Assembly (NCBI GenBank): GCA_907163375.1
Contig: CAJQUW010007830.1
Coordinates: forward strand, 55,731 to 119,730
Length of the DNA stretch: 64,000 nucleotides
Origin: Prostheceraeus crozeri
Taxonomy: Eukaryota > Platyhelminthes > Polycladida > Euryleptidae
Reading direction: 5' to 3'
Numbering within the stretch: position 1 is the stretch's first letter; every line of letters starts with the position of its first letter. Under the pieces are notes generated by a model. The model made no database searches. It was not told where the DNA came from and was given only the letters and a program-made list of their open reading frames with translations. Of the stretch, positions 48,601 through 61,499 are shown in pieces. The position numbers were made by a program, and so were the translations under genes.

Positions 48601-48887
48601 CAGCAGCGCTCTCCCCCTGTCGATGATTCATGCTGAAAATGTGAGTTACTTAAAAATAATCATTTATATATTTTTATTTTCGTAGTAGACGATCGAAGAA
48701 AAAACAATCTGATATCAATTTTCACGAGAATATATTGCAAATAGAATTACATCAATATAATAAAGAATTACTGTTGTTCACATCATTCGATTTTACATCA
48801 GACTGGTTTAAATTTTAGTTCAAAAAAATAACTGACGCATCTTTCTAAACAATCACAACAGTGTCCGTTATAGAGCAAGTGCATATT
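45690..48887. other. No gene recognised
   Basis: AT-rich, no coherent coding potential. Short frames (46696-47035) lack motifs. Confidence 0.4.
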
Positions 48888-49433
48888 GGTAGAGTGTCGG
48901 CTCAAGAAAGTGCCTGCATACAGCAAAAATTTTTATATGAAAAGACTCACTTTTTACGGAGATTACGTTCCTGTTGTCCAAAAAAATTATTTAAGCATTT
49001 TTTAAAAAGCTGAATTTTTGCAAATTTATATACTACCGAGATGAAGCACCTTTTTAAGTAGTAGGAAACAATTTGAATATCAAAAAGAATGAATATTCGT
49101 TAACAAGCATCTTAATTAAGCTGAAATTAAGCTGATGATCTTGGAAATTTCATGAACTGCATCATAATGCAAATCCTCAAGGAATAGTTTAGTGCTTCTT
49201 TGTAAAGATGTCATGTTTTTAAAGATGTCATGACATCGAGATGTAGGATTTGTGAAATACTATTCGTTATTCTGTGTTGCTATCATGATCAGTCAAATTC
49301 GTGTACATTTCTGCTAAAGTGTAAAAATTTGCATGTCTCACAGATGGTGCTGGGTCTCGACTCATGTTCATTTAATGAAATCGAAACTGTATGGACATTG
49401 AGAATTTAATAAATGTTGAGTTGCTACTCTACC
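48888..49433 (+). mobile_element. MITE copy, 546 bp, GGTAGAGTG ends
   Basis: Left GGTAGAGTGTCGG and right CTACTCTACC, the latter followed by TA. Diverged from the 44248 copy with small internal deletions. Confidence 0.75.
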
Positions 49434-49499
49434 TAATATGCACTACTCTATGGTGTCCATTGCCATTCTTCATGAGGTCTGGGAAACTCAAAGAGGGAT

Positions 49500-49538
49500 T
49501 TAATAATAATAATGATAATAGTAATAATAATAATAATA
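49500..49538. repeat. (TAA)n microsatellite at the 5' edge of the LINE
   Basis: Interrupted TAA repeats immediately before the coding part of the REL-type LINE; either target sequence or part of the element. Confidence 0.7.
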
Positions 49539-49539
49539 C

Positions 49540-52500
49540 GACGTTAACGTGACAATATCCGAGCAAGGATTGCTTAACCAGAAACGGTCTATCATGAAGA
49601 ACAACTTGTTAACAAATATCGAGATACAAAGAATTGCTGGTCGAGTGAATGGAATAACTACAACTATTGAAGATGACAGGACAATCGATAATGCCAATGA
49701 AAATTCAGCTAATAACGAATCAATACTTGAACCACAAGCGACAAAGCAGACAACAATTGAAACACTTACCGACGAAGAAGAGAGCCTCAAAAATAAGATG
49801 ACGCAATATATGACGACTTATATGAACACAGACAATAGATCCGACATCAAGAAGATACGTATCAATAAGAATACAATCACGGTGATTGAGAAAATCAATA
49901 AAGTGATAGAACACATACCTACACAAAACATAACGGAGATCAATGTGCTGATTTATTCAGCAGCAAAAGTTACGCAAGAAATTGTTACAGATAATGCAAG
50001 AACTATACGCATACAACCCTGGAAACAAAGATTGTTGAATAAAATAAATACTCTCAGGAAAGAAACAAATCAAATTAAGTCAGTTATGGACAATAACGGA
50101 AGACTACCACACTACTTGGTAAGAAAATATGACATGAATAACAGATTCATTGAAGAAGCATATGAAGATGCCAAACAAAGGTTAATTGCGATCAGTCATC
50201 GATTAAAAAGATACGAAGAAAGAAATGAACAAGTCCAAATAAACAAGTTATTTCGAGAAAATCCGAAGAAAGTATACTCGCAGATAAGAGGCAGAGATAA
50301 ATCAGATATAAGTGTAATCGAAAATGCGGATGGAATAATGGATTATTGGAAAGACATATGGGAAAATGAAGGACAATACAATACCGAGGCTGAATGGCTA
50401 AAATTAATGGAAAGAAAGTACGAAAGTCTTGCTTATCAAGATGACGTAGAGATAACAGAGGAAGACACAAAATTCAAACTTTCAAGTATGGGAAATTGGA
50501 GAGCAGCAGGCCCTGATAAAATACAGGTGTTATGGATTAAGAAAATGAATAAGCTACAAGAAAGACTTGCCAAGAGTACTACACTAAGTTCCTGCGGAAT
50601 CCAAGTATGATTCCAAAATGGATGGTCAATGGTAGAACAGTACTTATAAAGAAAGACGAAGATAAACCTCCAACTCCAGACAATTTCCGGCCAATAACAT
50701 GTCTTCCAACCCTATGGAAATTGTTCACTGGAGTAATAACAAAAAAGATAAACCAACATGTAAAATCACAGAAGATAATACACAGCGAACAAAAGGGCTG
50801 TCGTCCACACTGCAGAGGCACAAAAGAGCAACTTGCCATAGACAGAACAATCACCGATGAAAGTAAAAAACGGAAGAAGAACTTGTCAATGGCATGGATC
50901 GATTATCCGATTATCGCAAGGCTTTCGATTCCATTCCACATTCATGGATCATGAAATGCCTTGACATGTACAAAATCAATAAGTCCATACAAAAAGTGAT
51001 AATAACATCAATAAAACATTGGGAGACGAACATTACACATGGTAAGCAAGTTATTGGAGCAAATAAAGATCAACAGAGGAATCTTCCAAGGAGACTCACT
51101 CTCACCACTGTTGTTCTGCCTTGCAATGAACCCACTGAGTGAGATCTTACATGGAATAGATAAATCGTATGCACTTACAAGGGCAAGACAAATCAATCAT
51201 CTGCTATACATGGACGATTTGAAACTATACGGGAAAACCGAAAACGACATTAACTGCCTCATCAACTCGGTTAAGATATACAGCGATGATATTAACATGA
51301 AGTTTGGAGTCGAAAAATGTGCGCGACTTATAATCCATCGAGGGAGAGTGATTGAAACAGACGGATTTCAAGCTGAAGAAGCACTAATAAGGGATGTGAC
51401 CCAAGATGGATATAAATACTTGGAAATTCCTCAGAGAGAAACCATACTTGATGATGTGGCAAAAGCAAGGGCAACAAAAGAATACAAGAGGAGATTAAAG
51501 AAACTGCTGAAATCGAAGTTGTACGCCAAGAATATGATTGAGGCTATAAATGCATATGCAGTACCCGTAATCAGCTACACTGGAGGAGTGGTGAAATGGA
51601 CATTACAAGAACTAAGTGAACTCAACCGAAAGACACGTAAGATACGAAACATCTACGGTGCACTACATCCAAGAGCCGATATCGACCGTCTCTACCTACC
51701 GCGGGATCGGGGAGGTAGGGGGTTGAAAGATCTGGCGGAAGTCATAGAACAAGAAGACAGAAGCCTAACAGAATAAGTACAAAACAGAAACAATGACCCA
51801 CTGCTGGCAGTTAAATCGGGCAATTTGTACAGGCAGCGACAAGATACCTTAGAAGATTGGAAGATGAAAGTTGTAGAAGATCGATACCATAAATGGAAAG
51901 ATAAGATAATGCACGGACAATACACAAGGCAAATGCTGGAAATAACATCTAGGCAGGCTTGTTATGGTTGGTTGAAATCAGTCAATTTGAAAATTACCAC
52001 AGAAGCGTTGCTAACGGCATCTCAAGACCAAGCAATCAATACGATATCCTGATATCAAACATATATCCTGAAACCAGCAATGATGCAAAGTGCAGAATGT
52101 GTAAGTCAGCAGATGAGACAGTGTCCCATATACTCACAGGATGCTCAAAATTGGCATCAAAAGAGTACCTCAATCGCCACAATGAAGTTGCCAGAATGAT
52201 ACATAGAGACATCTGTCTACAGTATGACATCAGCGTATCGACAGAGCCATGGAAACACATGACGATGCCAGTATTTGAAACAGACATGGTGAAGATCTTA
52301 TGGGACTTCGAAATAAGAACCGACAAGAACATTTCAGCAAGGAGGCCCGATATAGTGATAGTGGACAAAGAAGAGAAGATGGGATACATAATCGATATCG
52401 CCGTTCCCGAGGATAGAAACATATGCAATAAAGAGCGAGAGAAAATAGCAAAGTACCAAGACCTGAAAATAGAAATACAGAAGCTGTGGAAGATTAAAGC

Positions 52501-52740
52501 AAAAGTGATACCAGTAGTAGTTGGATCCTTGGGAGCCCACACTGACAACCTAAAGAAGTACCTCAAAGAGATTCCCGGTCGACACCAAGTACCTCAATTA
52601 CTTAAGGCTGCCCTGCTCGGTAGTGCCTACATCCTCAGACGCACTCTGGATCTCCCTGAGTCCTGGTAGGGTTCCGAGGTCCTGAGGTACAACCGACCAT
52701 TGTGTGGTCGTGATCCAAAAATAAATAAATAAATAAATAA
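49540..52740 (+). mobile_element. Decayed LINE with C-terminal restriction-like endonuclease (R2/R4/NeSL-like)
   Basis: One long polyprotein is now split over at least five frames (49549-50610, 50607-50954, 50894-51142, 51039-51776, 51825-52052, 51959-52669). Reverse transcriptase blocks in order: 'AAGPDKIQ', 'NFRPITCLPTLWK', 'DYRKAFDSIPHSWI' (motif A), 'GIFQGDSLSPLLF' (motif B), 'LLYMDDLKLY' (catalytic YMDD). After a helical thumb come 'CRMC...H...C' (zinc knuckle) and 'RPDIVIVDK...YIIDIAVP', the PD-(D/E)xK restriction-like endonuclease of this LINE group, which nicks the target for reverse transcription. It ends in an AAATA-type tail at 52713-52740. Dead by multiple frameshifts. Confidence 0.8.
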
Positions 52741-52741
52741 G

Positions 52742-53850
52742 ACGTTTATTTCAAACACCCCAAATGAAAATCGTGGGGGTCAAGTCATACACAAAGACAA
52801 ATATAGTTACAAAGCAATACAAGAACTTAACAAGAAAAAAATCATGGTTTAATCACAAAGCAAAAAGTAAGCAGGAGGTCGTTGGAAATGGTGCAATATG
52901 AAATATATAAGATAGTCATCACATAGCAAATCCGTCATTTGATAGCTCAGCCATAGTTATAAAATAGCTATTGCTTCTCATTGCTGTGGCACACGGGGGA
53001 ATCAAAAGTCTGTTTAAGTAGCGTAACCTCTCAGGCAGCAAATGATGCAAAGGATGGTCCTCATCATGAGCAATCTTCAAAAAGAACGAGCATCCATGGA
53101 TCATACACGTACGTCGATAACTTAGTGGAACGAATCTTACACAGCTACAATCAGATTTTTCGCAGATAATTCGATGACAGCGATTTTGTAAACGCTCCAA
53201 TAAGTCAGAACTGATGGATTGTAGGTTTACAAACAAGGGAGAACAATATTCTAATACACTGCGAACACAAGAAAAATACACTTCAATGATGAGATCACTA
53301 GATAAAAATGTTTCAACTGACGTATCACATAAATCTTTGACGACGCTTTCTTTGCAATAAACAATACATGTTCTCTCCACGTCAATCTGCTATCAATGAT
53401 CACACCGAGTAATCTTAAACTATGTACAGTCTCAATTGATGACAGACGATATCTTTCACAGTCAAAATTCGGATTTAAAGTAATAAACATCTGCTTGCAT
53501 TTATTCACATTTATTGACATTTTATTCATAGAAGACCAAGCCATGAGTTGGTCATAATGATTCAGCATGAGAGTAGAGTCAGCGTTCCTATAGACAGAGC
53601 AACACAATGTAAAATCATCTGCGTACTTAATTAAACATGCGTCATCATAGTCCAAAGAGAAGTCTGCAACAAATAATGCAAAAAGTATGGGACCAATCGC
53701 AGATCCCTTAGGAACACCACTTTTTACAGAGAGAAAAGAACTGAAGTTGTTATTCCAGCGTACTCTTTGATATCTGTCACATAAATAATGTGAAACAAAA
53801 CTGACAAAATAGCTATCAATTGTTTTGGAGTAATTCTAATCAATATTAGA
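52742..53850 (-). pseudogene. 5'-truncated CR1/L2-like LINE, reverse transcriptase C-terminal half
   Basis: On the minus strand: a 'GVPKGSAIGPILF' block (RT motif B) just before 53655, then 'LIKYADDFTL' (catalytic YADD), 'KSL..LGVIIDSRLTWREH'-type thumb sequence, and 'VRSVLEYCSPLF' followed by 'RLQNRCHRII'. This is the usual end of CR1/L2/Jockey-type ORF2. A frameshift separates 53251-53655 from 52919-53380. Truncation at about 53850 is typical 5' truncation. It sits tail-to-tail with the plus-strand LINE, sharing the A-rich junction at 52713-52745. It may be the same family as the 1-720 fragment. Confidence 0.75.
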
Positions 53851-55439
53851 TTAGAGATTAAGTTAACAGCAAAATTTCAAATACTATGGAAGAAAGTTAA
53901 AAAAAGTTTAAAAAAATTGCGCTAAGAACGCCATCCTCTATATCTCTATTTTGGCAGTACGTAGCAAGGAGTTACTACTTCACGAAAATTTTTATTCGAA
54001 GCGTCTTTCCTCGATTTTAGTCCATATTGGAATGCGCATTTTATAATCACCATGTATTAGCATGCATCAGCATGTATATTAATGATTAAAGTCTGCGCAT
54101 ACTATCAAGCTACCACGTTAAAAACCTAGATTTCAGTTAATGCATGTTATATATTATTGAGTAATGTTATGATATAAGCAATGAAAGTTGTGAAAAGCAT
54201 TTGATTGTATATCACATGTTCTAACATGCGCATTCATGCTAAAGAGTGAGAGAGTAAGTGAGGGAGTGAACTGAGTGAATGGGTCTGTTGATGAATGAGC
54301 GATGGTTTTCCAATAACAACCATTGAGTTGACCATTCAGTTGAGAACAACCATTGAACCAGGGATGCGGAGTCGAAGTCCTATCAAATGACATTATATTG
54401 CGTGAATCAGTGTACTGTAGGTATTGTAGATTTTTCGGATCACATCTCCATGTATTCTGCATCATAGTTAGCAACAAATAGCTATTCATGGCAGTGCATT
54501 CGGGTAAATCTATTTTATATTACAACATTTGTCAAAAACGTGTCTTTCGTCCGTAAAATCTGCAATTCTGAACCGAATTTCATTATTTTGTTTTCATTTT
54601 GAACCTCAGGGCTGCTCTTTTCGGTCATGATGAATTAAAATCAATCTAACAAAGTTTTCTTCATGAAAAAATGAGCTCAAGGCAGAAAAAGTACCAAAAA
54701 TGCCGCTCCCAAGCATAGGTACTCTATCTTCAGGAAGATATTTCGTTGTGACCTACTTCAATCATACAAATAAAGTTATGATGTGAAAGCGCATGAGACG
54801 TACTTTAATAGACTACAATTCAGGATTGCACATACATCAATTTGGGATTTTTTTCATTTAGCCTTTGTCCCTAAAAATGGTCTTCTGACCGATGTCTTTA
54901 TTACCGAGCTTCTTTATACGACGAAATAGATCATCTGTGTGTCTAGTTGCCACATCAAAATGAAAAGATCACCAACTATGGATCATCACAAATGAGCAAT
55001 CATGAATCTGTAAAAAATGCCCTGTATTCTTTCGACCAAACTTTGATTTTTTCAAAATTTCAATTTATTCCTAAAACCACATTTTATATCTGGATTTTAT
55101 CAAAACTCACGGAAATATCAAGAATCATAATTCAATCATGCACGCGAAACTTCTTTGTATTTTTCAAAAACAACAAACAATATTTTTCATTTTCAAATTC
55201 TCGCAAGACGGCCAAAGTGTCCATCTGACCGAGACCACAAAATTATAGGTCAGAAGACACCAACGATATAGTGCAAATACAATATGACAGCTTGTACGAG
55301 TAAAAATACTCATTTGACGCGGGTGCCAATGGTCACTATGATTTTCGAGTTCAGTATGAAGAACTGACTGTTTGCAAATCTTCAAAGTAAATGAAGTTGC
55401 AAAGTTGAAAAGACAAAAATTGCCCAAAATGTTGATATA
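53851..55439. other. No gene recognised
   Basis: AT-rich unique-looking DNA; no motif-bearing frame. Confidence 0.4.
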
Positions 55440-56822
55440 CTTCGGGTGTCCAATAAGTTTTGAGACTATGCGTGTAGTTCTCTTTGCATGAACATTAGCA
55501 ACCAATAAAAACGTAGTATTTATGCACTAGCGTACTATCGATTTTCCGATTTCGTTACGAGCCAAATTACGCACGCTTTAAGCATTCAGTGCTATCCGAG
55601 CAGAAGTTTCTTGTCTTTGTGCAACGCGTCGTCAGATTCAACGTTAAAGACAAATTGTTTTCTCTTCCACACATGTCTGCCAACAAAGAGCACTACCGAT
55701 TTTATGCTTACACCCGAGGGAGATTAGGCATAAGTGATCAAAGAATATTTGAGGAGCTCCAACAGGTTTATGGAGAAGACACCCATAGCCGAGCAACTGT
55801 TTTTCGGTGGGTTAACTTTCAGCTATCGGTGAACGATCAAGGCCAGAGTCTCACTTTTGGAGATGCAGCCAGAAGTGGTCGTCCTTCGTCGGTGCGAGTA
55901 CCGGAAGTGGTGAATGCCGTACGTGAGTTAGTCGAAGATGACCCCAAAATATCGACAAGAGAGATATCCGAATGGCTTGATGTCCCCAAATCATCTGCGC
56001 ACAAAATCTTGACCGAAGATCTCTCACTTCGTTGTGTGACTTCTGTTTGGGTTCCACATGAGCTTTCAGATGAACACAAAGATCTTCGTGTGAATTTTGC
56101 GAAGAACTTCCGTAAAGTTTTCCATCGTGAAGGCTTAAACACCATGTTCAATAAACTCGCGGTGCAAGATGAAACGTGGATACGTTTCAAAGGAGAGTGT
56201 CGGAAGTCCCGCAACGAGTGCTGGCTGAGGAAGGAGCTGGATCGACCTCAGGTGGTCAAATCCAGCATTTCGAACGAGAGAACACTTCTTCTTGCTTCCT
56301 TCACACCAAACAAGCGCTTTTGCTTCGACATAACTGCCTCTCGAGAGACTATTGATTCTCAGCGCATTATTGACTTTGTTCGTCACACTGGTGACTTGTG
56401 GCGGTCCCTTCGTTCAAAACCTATCCGACTCAACGAGCTGCTTTGGCAGTGGGACAATGCTCGTCCCCACACTTCGGCTGTGGTACGTGAGTACATGGAG
56501 AAGCGAGATGTCACTCTTCTTTTCCAACCACCCTACAGTCCAGACTTCAACCTCTGTGACAGGTTTCTGTTCACTTGGTTGAAGACGGACATGGAAAATC
56601 GAATTTTTGTGGACCACCTCCAAGTCAAAGAGGCCACGTTGCAGTGGGCACGGTCACTCAACGAAGATGACCTCCACAGTGAGGTACATCGACTTCTGGA
56701 TCACTGCCAAGCTGTGATTGATGTAGGAGGTTCATATGTAACTTAATGAATATATTTTTTGATAATTGGAAATAAATTGTTTTTAATAGAAAAGAATCTC
56801 AAAACTTATTGGACACCCGAAG
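55440..56822 (+). mobile_element. Mariner-like element, complete, 1383 bp
   Basis: A 26-bp perfect terminal inverted repeat (CTTCGGGTGTCCAATAAG..., then TTTTGAGA) is present at both ends, flanked by TA (55438-55439 and 56823-56824). It contains one uninterrupted transposase gene. The structure looks intact. Confidence 0.93.
55673..56746 (+). CDS. Mariner-family transposase, 357 aa, D,D34D
   Basis: Start at ATG 55673; the open codons upstream to 55589 begin with GTG and lie in the leader. The N-terminal two helix-turn-helix units include 'GRPSSVRVPE' and 'DDPKISTREISEWLDVPKSSAHKIL'. The catalytic triad is 'VQDETWI' (D), 'WDNARPHTS' (D) and 'YSPDFNLCD' (D, 34 residues after the second). Length is close to the usual 340-350 aa. 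In mariners this enzyme excises and inserts the element at TA. No stop or frameshift is visible, so it may encode active enzyme. Confidence 0.93.
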   Translation: MSANKEHYRFYAYTRGRLGISDQRIFEELQQVYGEDTHSRATVFRWVNFQLSVNDQGQSLTFGDAARSGRPSSVRVPEVVNAVRELVEDDPKISTREISEWLDVPKSSAHKILTEDLSLRCVTSVWVPHELSDEHKDLRVNFAKNFRKVFHREGLNTMFNKLAVQDETWIRFKGECRKSRNECWLRKELDRPQVVKSSISNERTLLLASFTPNKRFCFDITASRETIDSQRIIDFVRHTGDLWRSLRSKPIRLNELLWQWDNARPHTSAVVREYMEKRDVTLLFQPPYSPDFNLCDRFLFTWLKTDMENRIFVDHLQVKEATLQWARSLNEDDLHSEVHRLLDHCQAVIDVGGSYVT

Positions 56823-56824
56823 TA

Positions 56825-59279
56825 CTCGTATAAGATGGATTTACCCATTTATCTAAATTTGTTCACATCTTCAAAACCCAAAATCTGTGTCACAGCCTGT
56901 GTGATAGTGTACTGGTGGCAAGAAAGCAAGAAAGCAAAAGATGTGCTTCCCTATAGTGAGAACAATTATCGTTCTGGGACTCATGCTATGTTAGTTTGAT
57001 GATTACTTATAAACATTCTTACATGACGTCTGAGTGAACAAATTCCCAGAGAGTTATCGAAAGTGGGCAGCGAGGTATAAGGATGAGGCTCCAATGAAAA
57101 TGCTGACAGTGTTTTGTTGAAATGAAAATGTGTGTGATGAAAATGTTAACAGTAAACATAAACATTTACTGTTAATAACACAGTAATACTCTCAATGAAA
57201 GTGCTCTCAACATTTCAATTGTTATGTTTGAAAAATCCCTGATGAACCATATATGAAACTTGTGGGAGGACTCAGGGTAACCCGATCCTAGGTGAAAAAT
57301 GAAAATACCGCTTTACTGATGCCACACTAGGAGAAATTAAAACCATATAAGTTTAATACAGAGAGGTTGAAGAGGGGGTTAGACAGTAATATGACAATAG
57401 AGCTGATGTGACTTTGCGCGAGAAGGATGTTAGAATGACATCTAGTCTATGTACAATTTAGCCTATGTCTACTAATGATGAATATTTTGAGGACGGCATA
57501 GAGTCTAATTAGGAAAGGAAATACAAGTAGGCCTACCTCAGTATGCTCTTACCACAGACCACCACATTGGTCTTTCGCGTGATTAATACTTGTGAAGATT
57601 TTTTGTTATGTGTCCTATAGTTTCTCGATTCGTAAGTATTTCAGAAGTCTTGCTTTGTTTGATTTCATTTTCAATTTTTGACAACAGGCCGAGTAGGCTT
57701 ATGAGCATTTTATGCATGTGCTGAAATAGTCTGCGAAAAGGACCAATGAAAAGACAATATAGATGAGAAGTCTTTACAAATTGAGATTTAGGTTCAAGGA
57801 AAATCAATCAAATGAAAATCAGCAAAATAGTTCATTATGTAAAAATAGTAGCACATTAATCAGGTTAATAACCTGTTTATGCGCATAATATTTTGCGAGT
57901 AGGCCTACGTATAGGCTAATGCATAGAACGTCTACTGAGGAGATCAACTAGCATTCACTAGACTTGAGATTGAATCCAAAAAGGAAGACGTGCCAAATAT
58001 TTTAGGTTTTAACAAAAATGAAGTTTAGAAGTAAGTAAGTCTCAACGTGTCTCCTGTGATTCGGGATTTCCAAGAACGCATTCCCTTGCATTTAGAATGC
58101 TTCACTTTTATACCATATAATTCAGCGCTGAATCGTTGGAAAAATTTAACCGAGTTAACAGAATTTCCGAAACCCAATTCGATTTTCACAAAACTCGATT
58201 CCAGTTAAACGCAGTAGGTCTATACCTAGTTTTATGAGAAGTTAACTATGATGCGTAACTTAAGCATAGTTGCTTGATCATGGAATTTAAATCTCGGTTA
58301 AACTCGGTACTCGGAGAAGTATGAAACTCAGTTGATAACACTGTTTCAATGTGAAATATATATTAAAAGGGTAAATTCAAAAGGGCAGTTTTACAAAAGT
58401 GCATTTGGTGAGTCTATAATTGGTCATCCAGACAAGGTAATTAGTAGGAACACTTGACACTAAATCTTATCGACATGTCATTTAGAAATAATCAGTGATT
58501 TATTCAGTTGTGTCATCACTTAAAGTATGATGCTAAATAGACTTGTCAAGTGGGGCGGAGAGAGACTTGACCATCTGTCTTATCTACGTGAAAGAGAGTA
58601 CAAAGTACATTATTCCTCCTACACATGTGACCGAATCCAGCTATGCAATCTTTCAGAAAGATTTCGAGGTTTTTTTAATTTTAATTATAACTGATTGCAA
58701 GCTTATCACTTTACTTTCTTTACACCATAGGGCACTAGTCAATGTTTATTTGCAATCGCCTATCTTTAAGTGCGGCGTTTATTAGAGGACGGTGCTTAAT
58801 AGAGGTTGGCATTTATTGAAACATGCGATTTTCCTCTTGCTAGATATACCCAAATTGAATAACAAAATAATTACTAGGCATGTGACCTGTACGGAGAGTA
58901 TCAATAAGGGCTAAAAACTAATCTAGCATTCTTCTTACTGCATTGCCGACAAGGCATGGTGGTTTCGGGACTGAATAAGCACAGAGTGGTACTGATTTCA
59001 TGGAATTACCGTTACAGTGGTTGTATTTGCCGTTTCTTTCCCAAGGCCACTTGAAGGCAGGGATCACACAAAACGTGAGCGCTTCGAGTCATTACATGAT
59101 CTGACTCAATGCTCGGCGGTACAAGAATCTCTATAAGCTACAGAATCTGATTCTAATTCAGAATCTGATGTTGATGACATGACGATATAAAGTTAGATAG
59201 ATGCATTGATTGGTGTGAGGTTGAGTGTAACGCTTTTATTAATGTCTGTTGACTACAAATCAAGAAACCAAAAAGTACC
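56825..59279. other. No gene recognised
   Basis: AT-rich DNA with several short 'taggcctac'-type palindromes scattered through 57.5-58 kb; no coherent coding sequence. Confidence 0.4.
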
Positions 59280-61420
59280 AGAATGAGATTTAACCTGGAC
59301 AAACTGAAGGACCCAACCATACTTGAATCTTTCCAAGCTACTGTTGACGGAAAATATGCAATGCTCCTGACACTTAAGGATGACACTGAAACAATGACGC
59401 AAAGTTCAACTCAGTGATAAAAGAAGCGGCAGATAACATCTTGGGAAAACATCGACGCAAGACACAGCCATGGGTGACAGATGAGATCCTTGAAATGTTC
59501 GACAAGAGAAGGGAACTAAAGAGAACAAAATACACAACTTCTGGTGCAATAGCATATACAAAGAGAGACCAGGAAGAAGATTAGAAAAGGCATGACAAAG
59601 GCCAAAGAAAAATGGATACAGAAGCAATGTGCAGAAGTTGATAGGAACCTGAACAAGAACAACAGCAAGAGGGCATATCAAGTCGTGAAAGACCTCACTC
59701 AGCAACGACAGACAAGGGTAAGTGTCACTCAAGATAAAGACGGAAAATGTCTGACAGAAAAGAAGGACATCGCTAACAGATGGAGTGAGTACTGTTCAGC
59801 ACTCTACAATCAACAGACGAACGGAAATGCCAGCGCTCTCACCTGCCAAGAATCCTCCAATGATGACAACCACCCTTTTCTTAGAGAGTAAGTGAAAGCA
59901 GCAATACAATCACTGGAGAATGGAAAACCGCTGGAGTTGACAGATAACGGCAGAGCTGATCAAGAGTGGAGGAGAAGAAATGATTGATGTCCGCAATCTG
60001 CAACAAGATCTGGCAAACTGGAAAATGACCAATACCTTGTACTCAGTCGCTGACAATAACGCTTCCAAAGAAAGGCAACCAATAACTAAGCGAAAACCAT
60101 CGAACGATCAGCCTTTTCAGCCATGCCAGTAAAGTGATGCTCAAAGTCGTTTTCAACAGACTGAAAGCACAAGCAGAAGAGATCATCGCCGAAGAGGGGA
60201 CAGGCTTTCGAAGGGGAAGAAGCACCACACAACAAATTTTCAACCCGAGGGTTCTGTGCGAAAGTACAGTACAACCAGCACCAGCAGAATATGTATCATG
60301 TCTTTATCAATTTCAAAAAAGGATTCGATAGGGTATGGCATGATGCGTTGTGGGCAACAATGAATAAGTACAACACGGGTCAAAAGCTGATTAATCAAAC
60401 AATCAAACAGCTATATACCAAAGTCAGCACCGCAGTATTGGTACATGGCACCGTAGGAGATTGGTTCCACACATTCGTCGGAGTGCGACAGGGGTGTCTA
60501 CTCTCACCCACCTTATTTAACCTCTTCATTGAACGCATCATAACTGATGCCTTTGAAGGCCACCATGGCACTGTCACCATCGCAGGACAGGTAATCACAA
60601 ACCTATGGCTTGCTAACGACATCGACGGTCTGGCTGGAAGAAGATGAAAATATGAAGAACTCACCAAACTGGTGGATCAGATCGACAAGACAGCGTCGAC
60701 ATACGGAATGCACGTTAGTGCTGAGAAAGCCAAACTGATCACAAACAGTGCAGCTCCTATAACGACGAGAATCACAGTCAGAGGACTAGAACTGGAAGCT
60801 GAAACTCAATTCAAGTACCTGGGAGCAATCATCAGCGAGCAGGGTTCCGAGACGGAAGTCTTGGCAAGAGCAGCTCAGACAGCAGCAGCACTAGCGAGCA
60901 CTAGCATCTCAAACCTATATGGAGAGACAAGAATATCAGTCTCACGTCAAAGTTGAAACTCCTACATGTGGGGGTCCTTTCTATCTTCATATATGCATGC
61001 GAGACGTGGACACTGACAGCAGAACCACAGAAAAAGATCCAGGCAGCAGAGATGAGATGCTTCAGAAGAGTGTTTGGTATCTCTTACACAGACCATGTAA
61101 CAAACGCCGAAGTACGCAGAGCCATCAAACAACACCACGAGCACAATGAAGACCTACTGACCACAGTGAAAAAGAGAAAATTGAAGTGGCATGTGCACGT
61201 TACAAGAGCGAGTGAAATATCGAGGACCATACTCCAAGGAACAGTTCGAGGACAGAGGAACGAGGCAGACAGAAGAAGAGGTGGATGGACAGCATCACCA
61301 AATGGACATGGGAAAGCTTCACGACCACCCAGGCCATCGCACACGATCCACGGAGGTGGAGACGGCTGGTGCACCATTCACTACCGCAGCGACCCAACAG
61401 ATCACCGCTGATCCGGGATC
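59280..61420 (+). pseudogene. Decayed APE-type LINE (reverse transcriptase part)
   Basis: Fragments in several frames and in the right order: 'MRFNLDKLKDP' with 'ADNILGKHRRKTQPWVTD' (linker after the endonuclease), 'NNSKRAYQVVKDLT', 'GFRRGRSTTQQI', 'FKKGFDRVWHDALW' (motif A), 'GVRQGCLLSPTLFNLF' (motif B), 'LWLANDIDGLAG', where the catalytic F(A)DD has become LAND, 'FKYLGAIISEQGSE', and 'SIFIYACETWTLTAE' followed by 'KKRKLKWHVHVTR'. This is a common invertebrate endonuclease-reverse transcriptase family; the clade (RTE-like?) is uncertain. Inactive: catalytic mutation plus multiple frameshifts. Confidence 0.75.
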
Positions 61421-61495
61421 CGGCGGATCCTGTTGTAAATATCCGGATCCGGGATCCGGTATGAGATCCACCCGGATCCAGGATCCAGCGAAGAG
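61405..61495. repeat. GGATCC(GG)-rich cluster, left
   Basis: Eight or so overlapping copies of (G)GATCC(G) in 90 bp directly after the LINE's coding end. Similar to 62440-62533. Confidence 0.7.
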
Positions 61496-61499
61496 CGTT

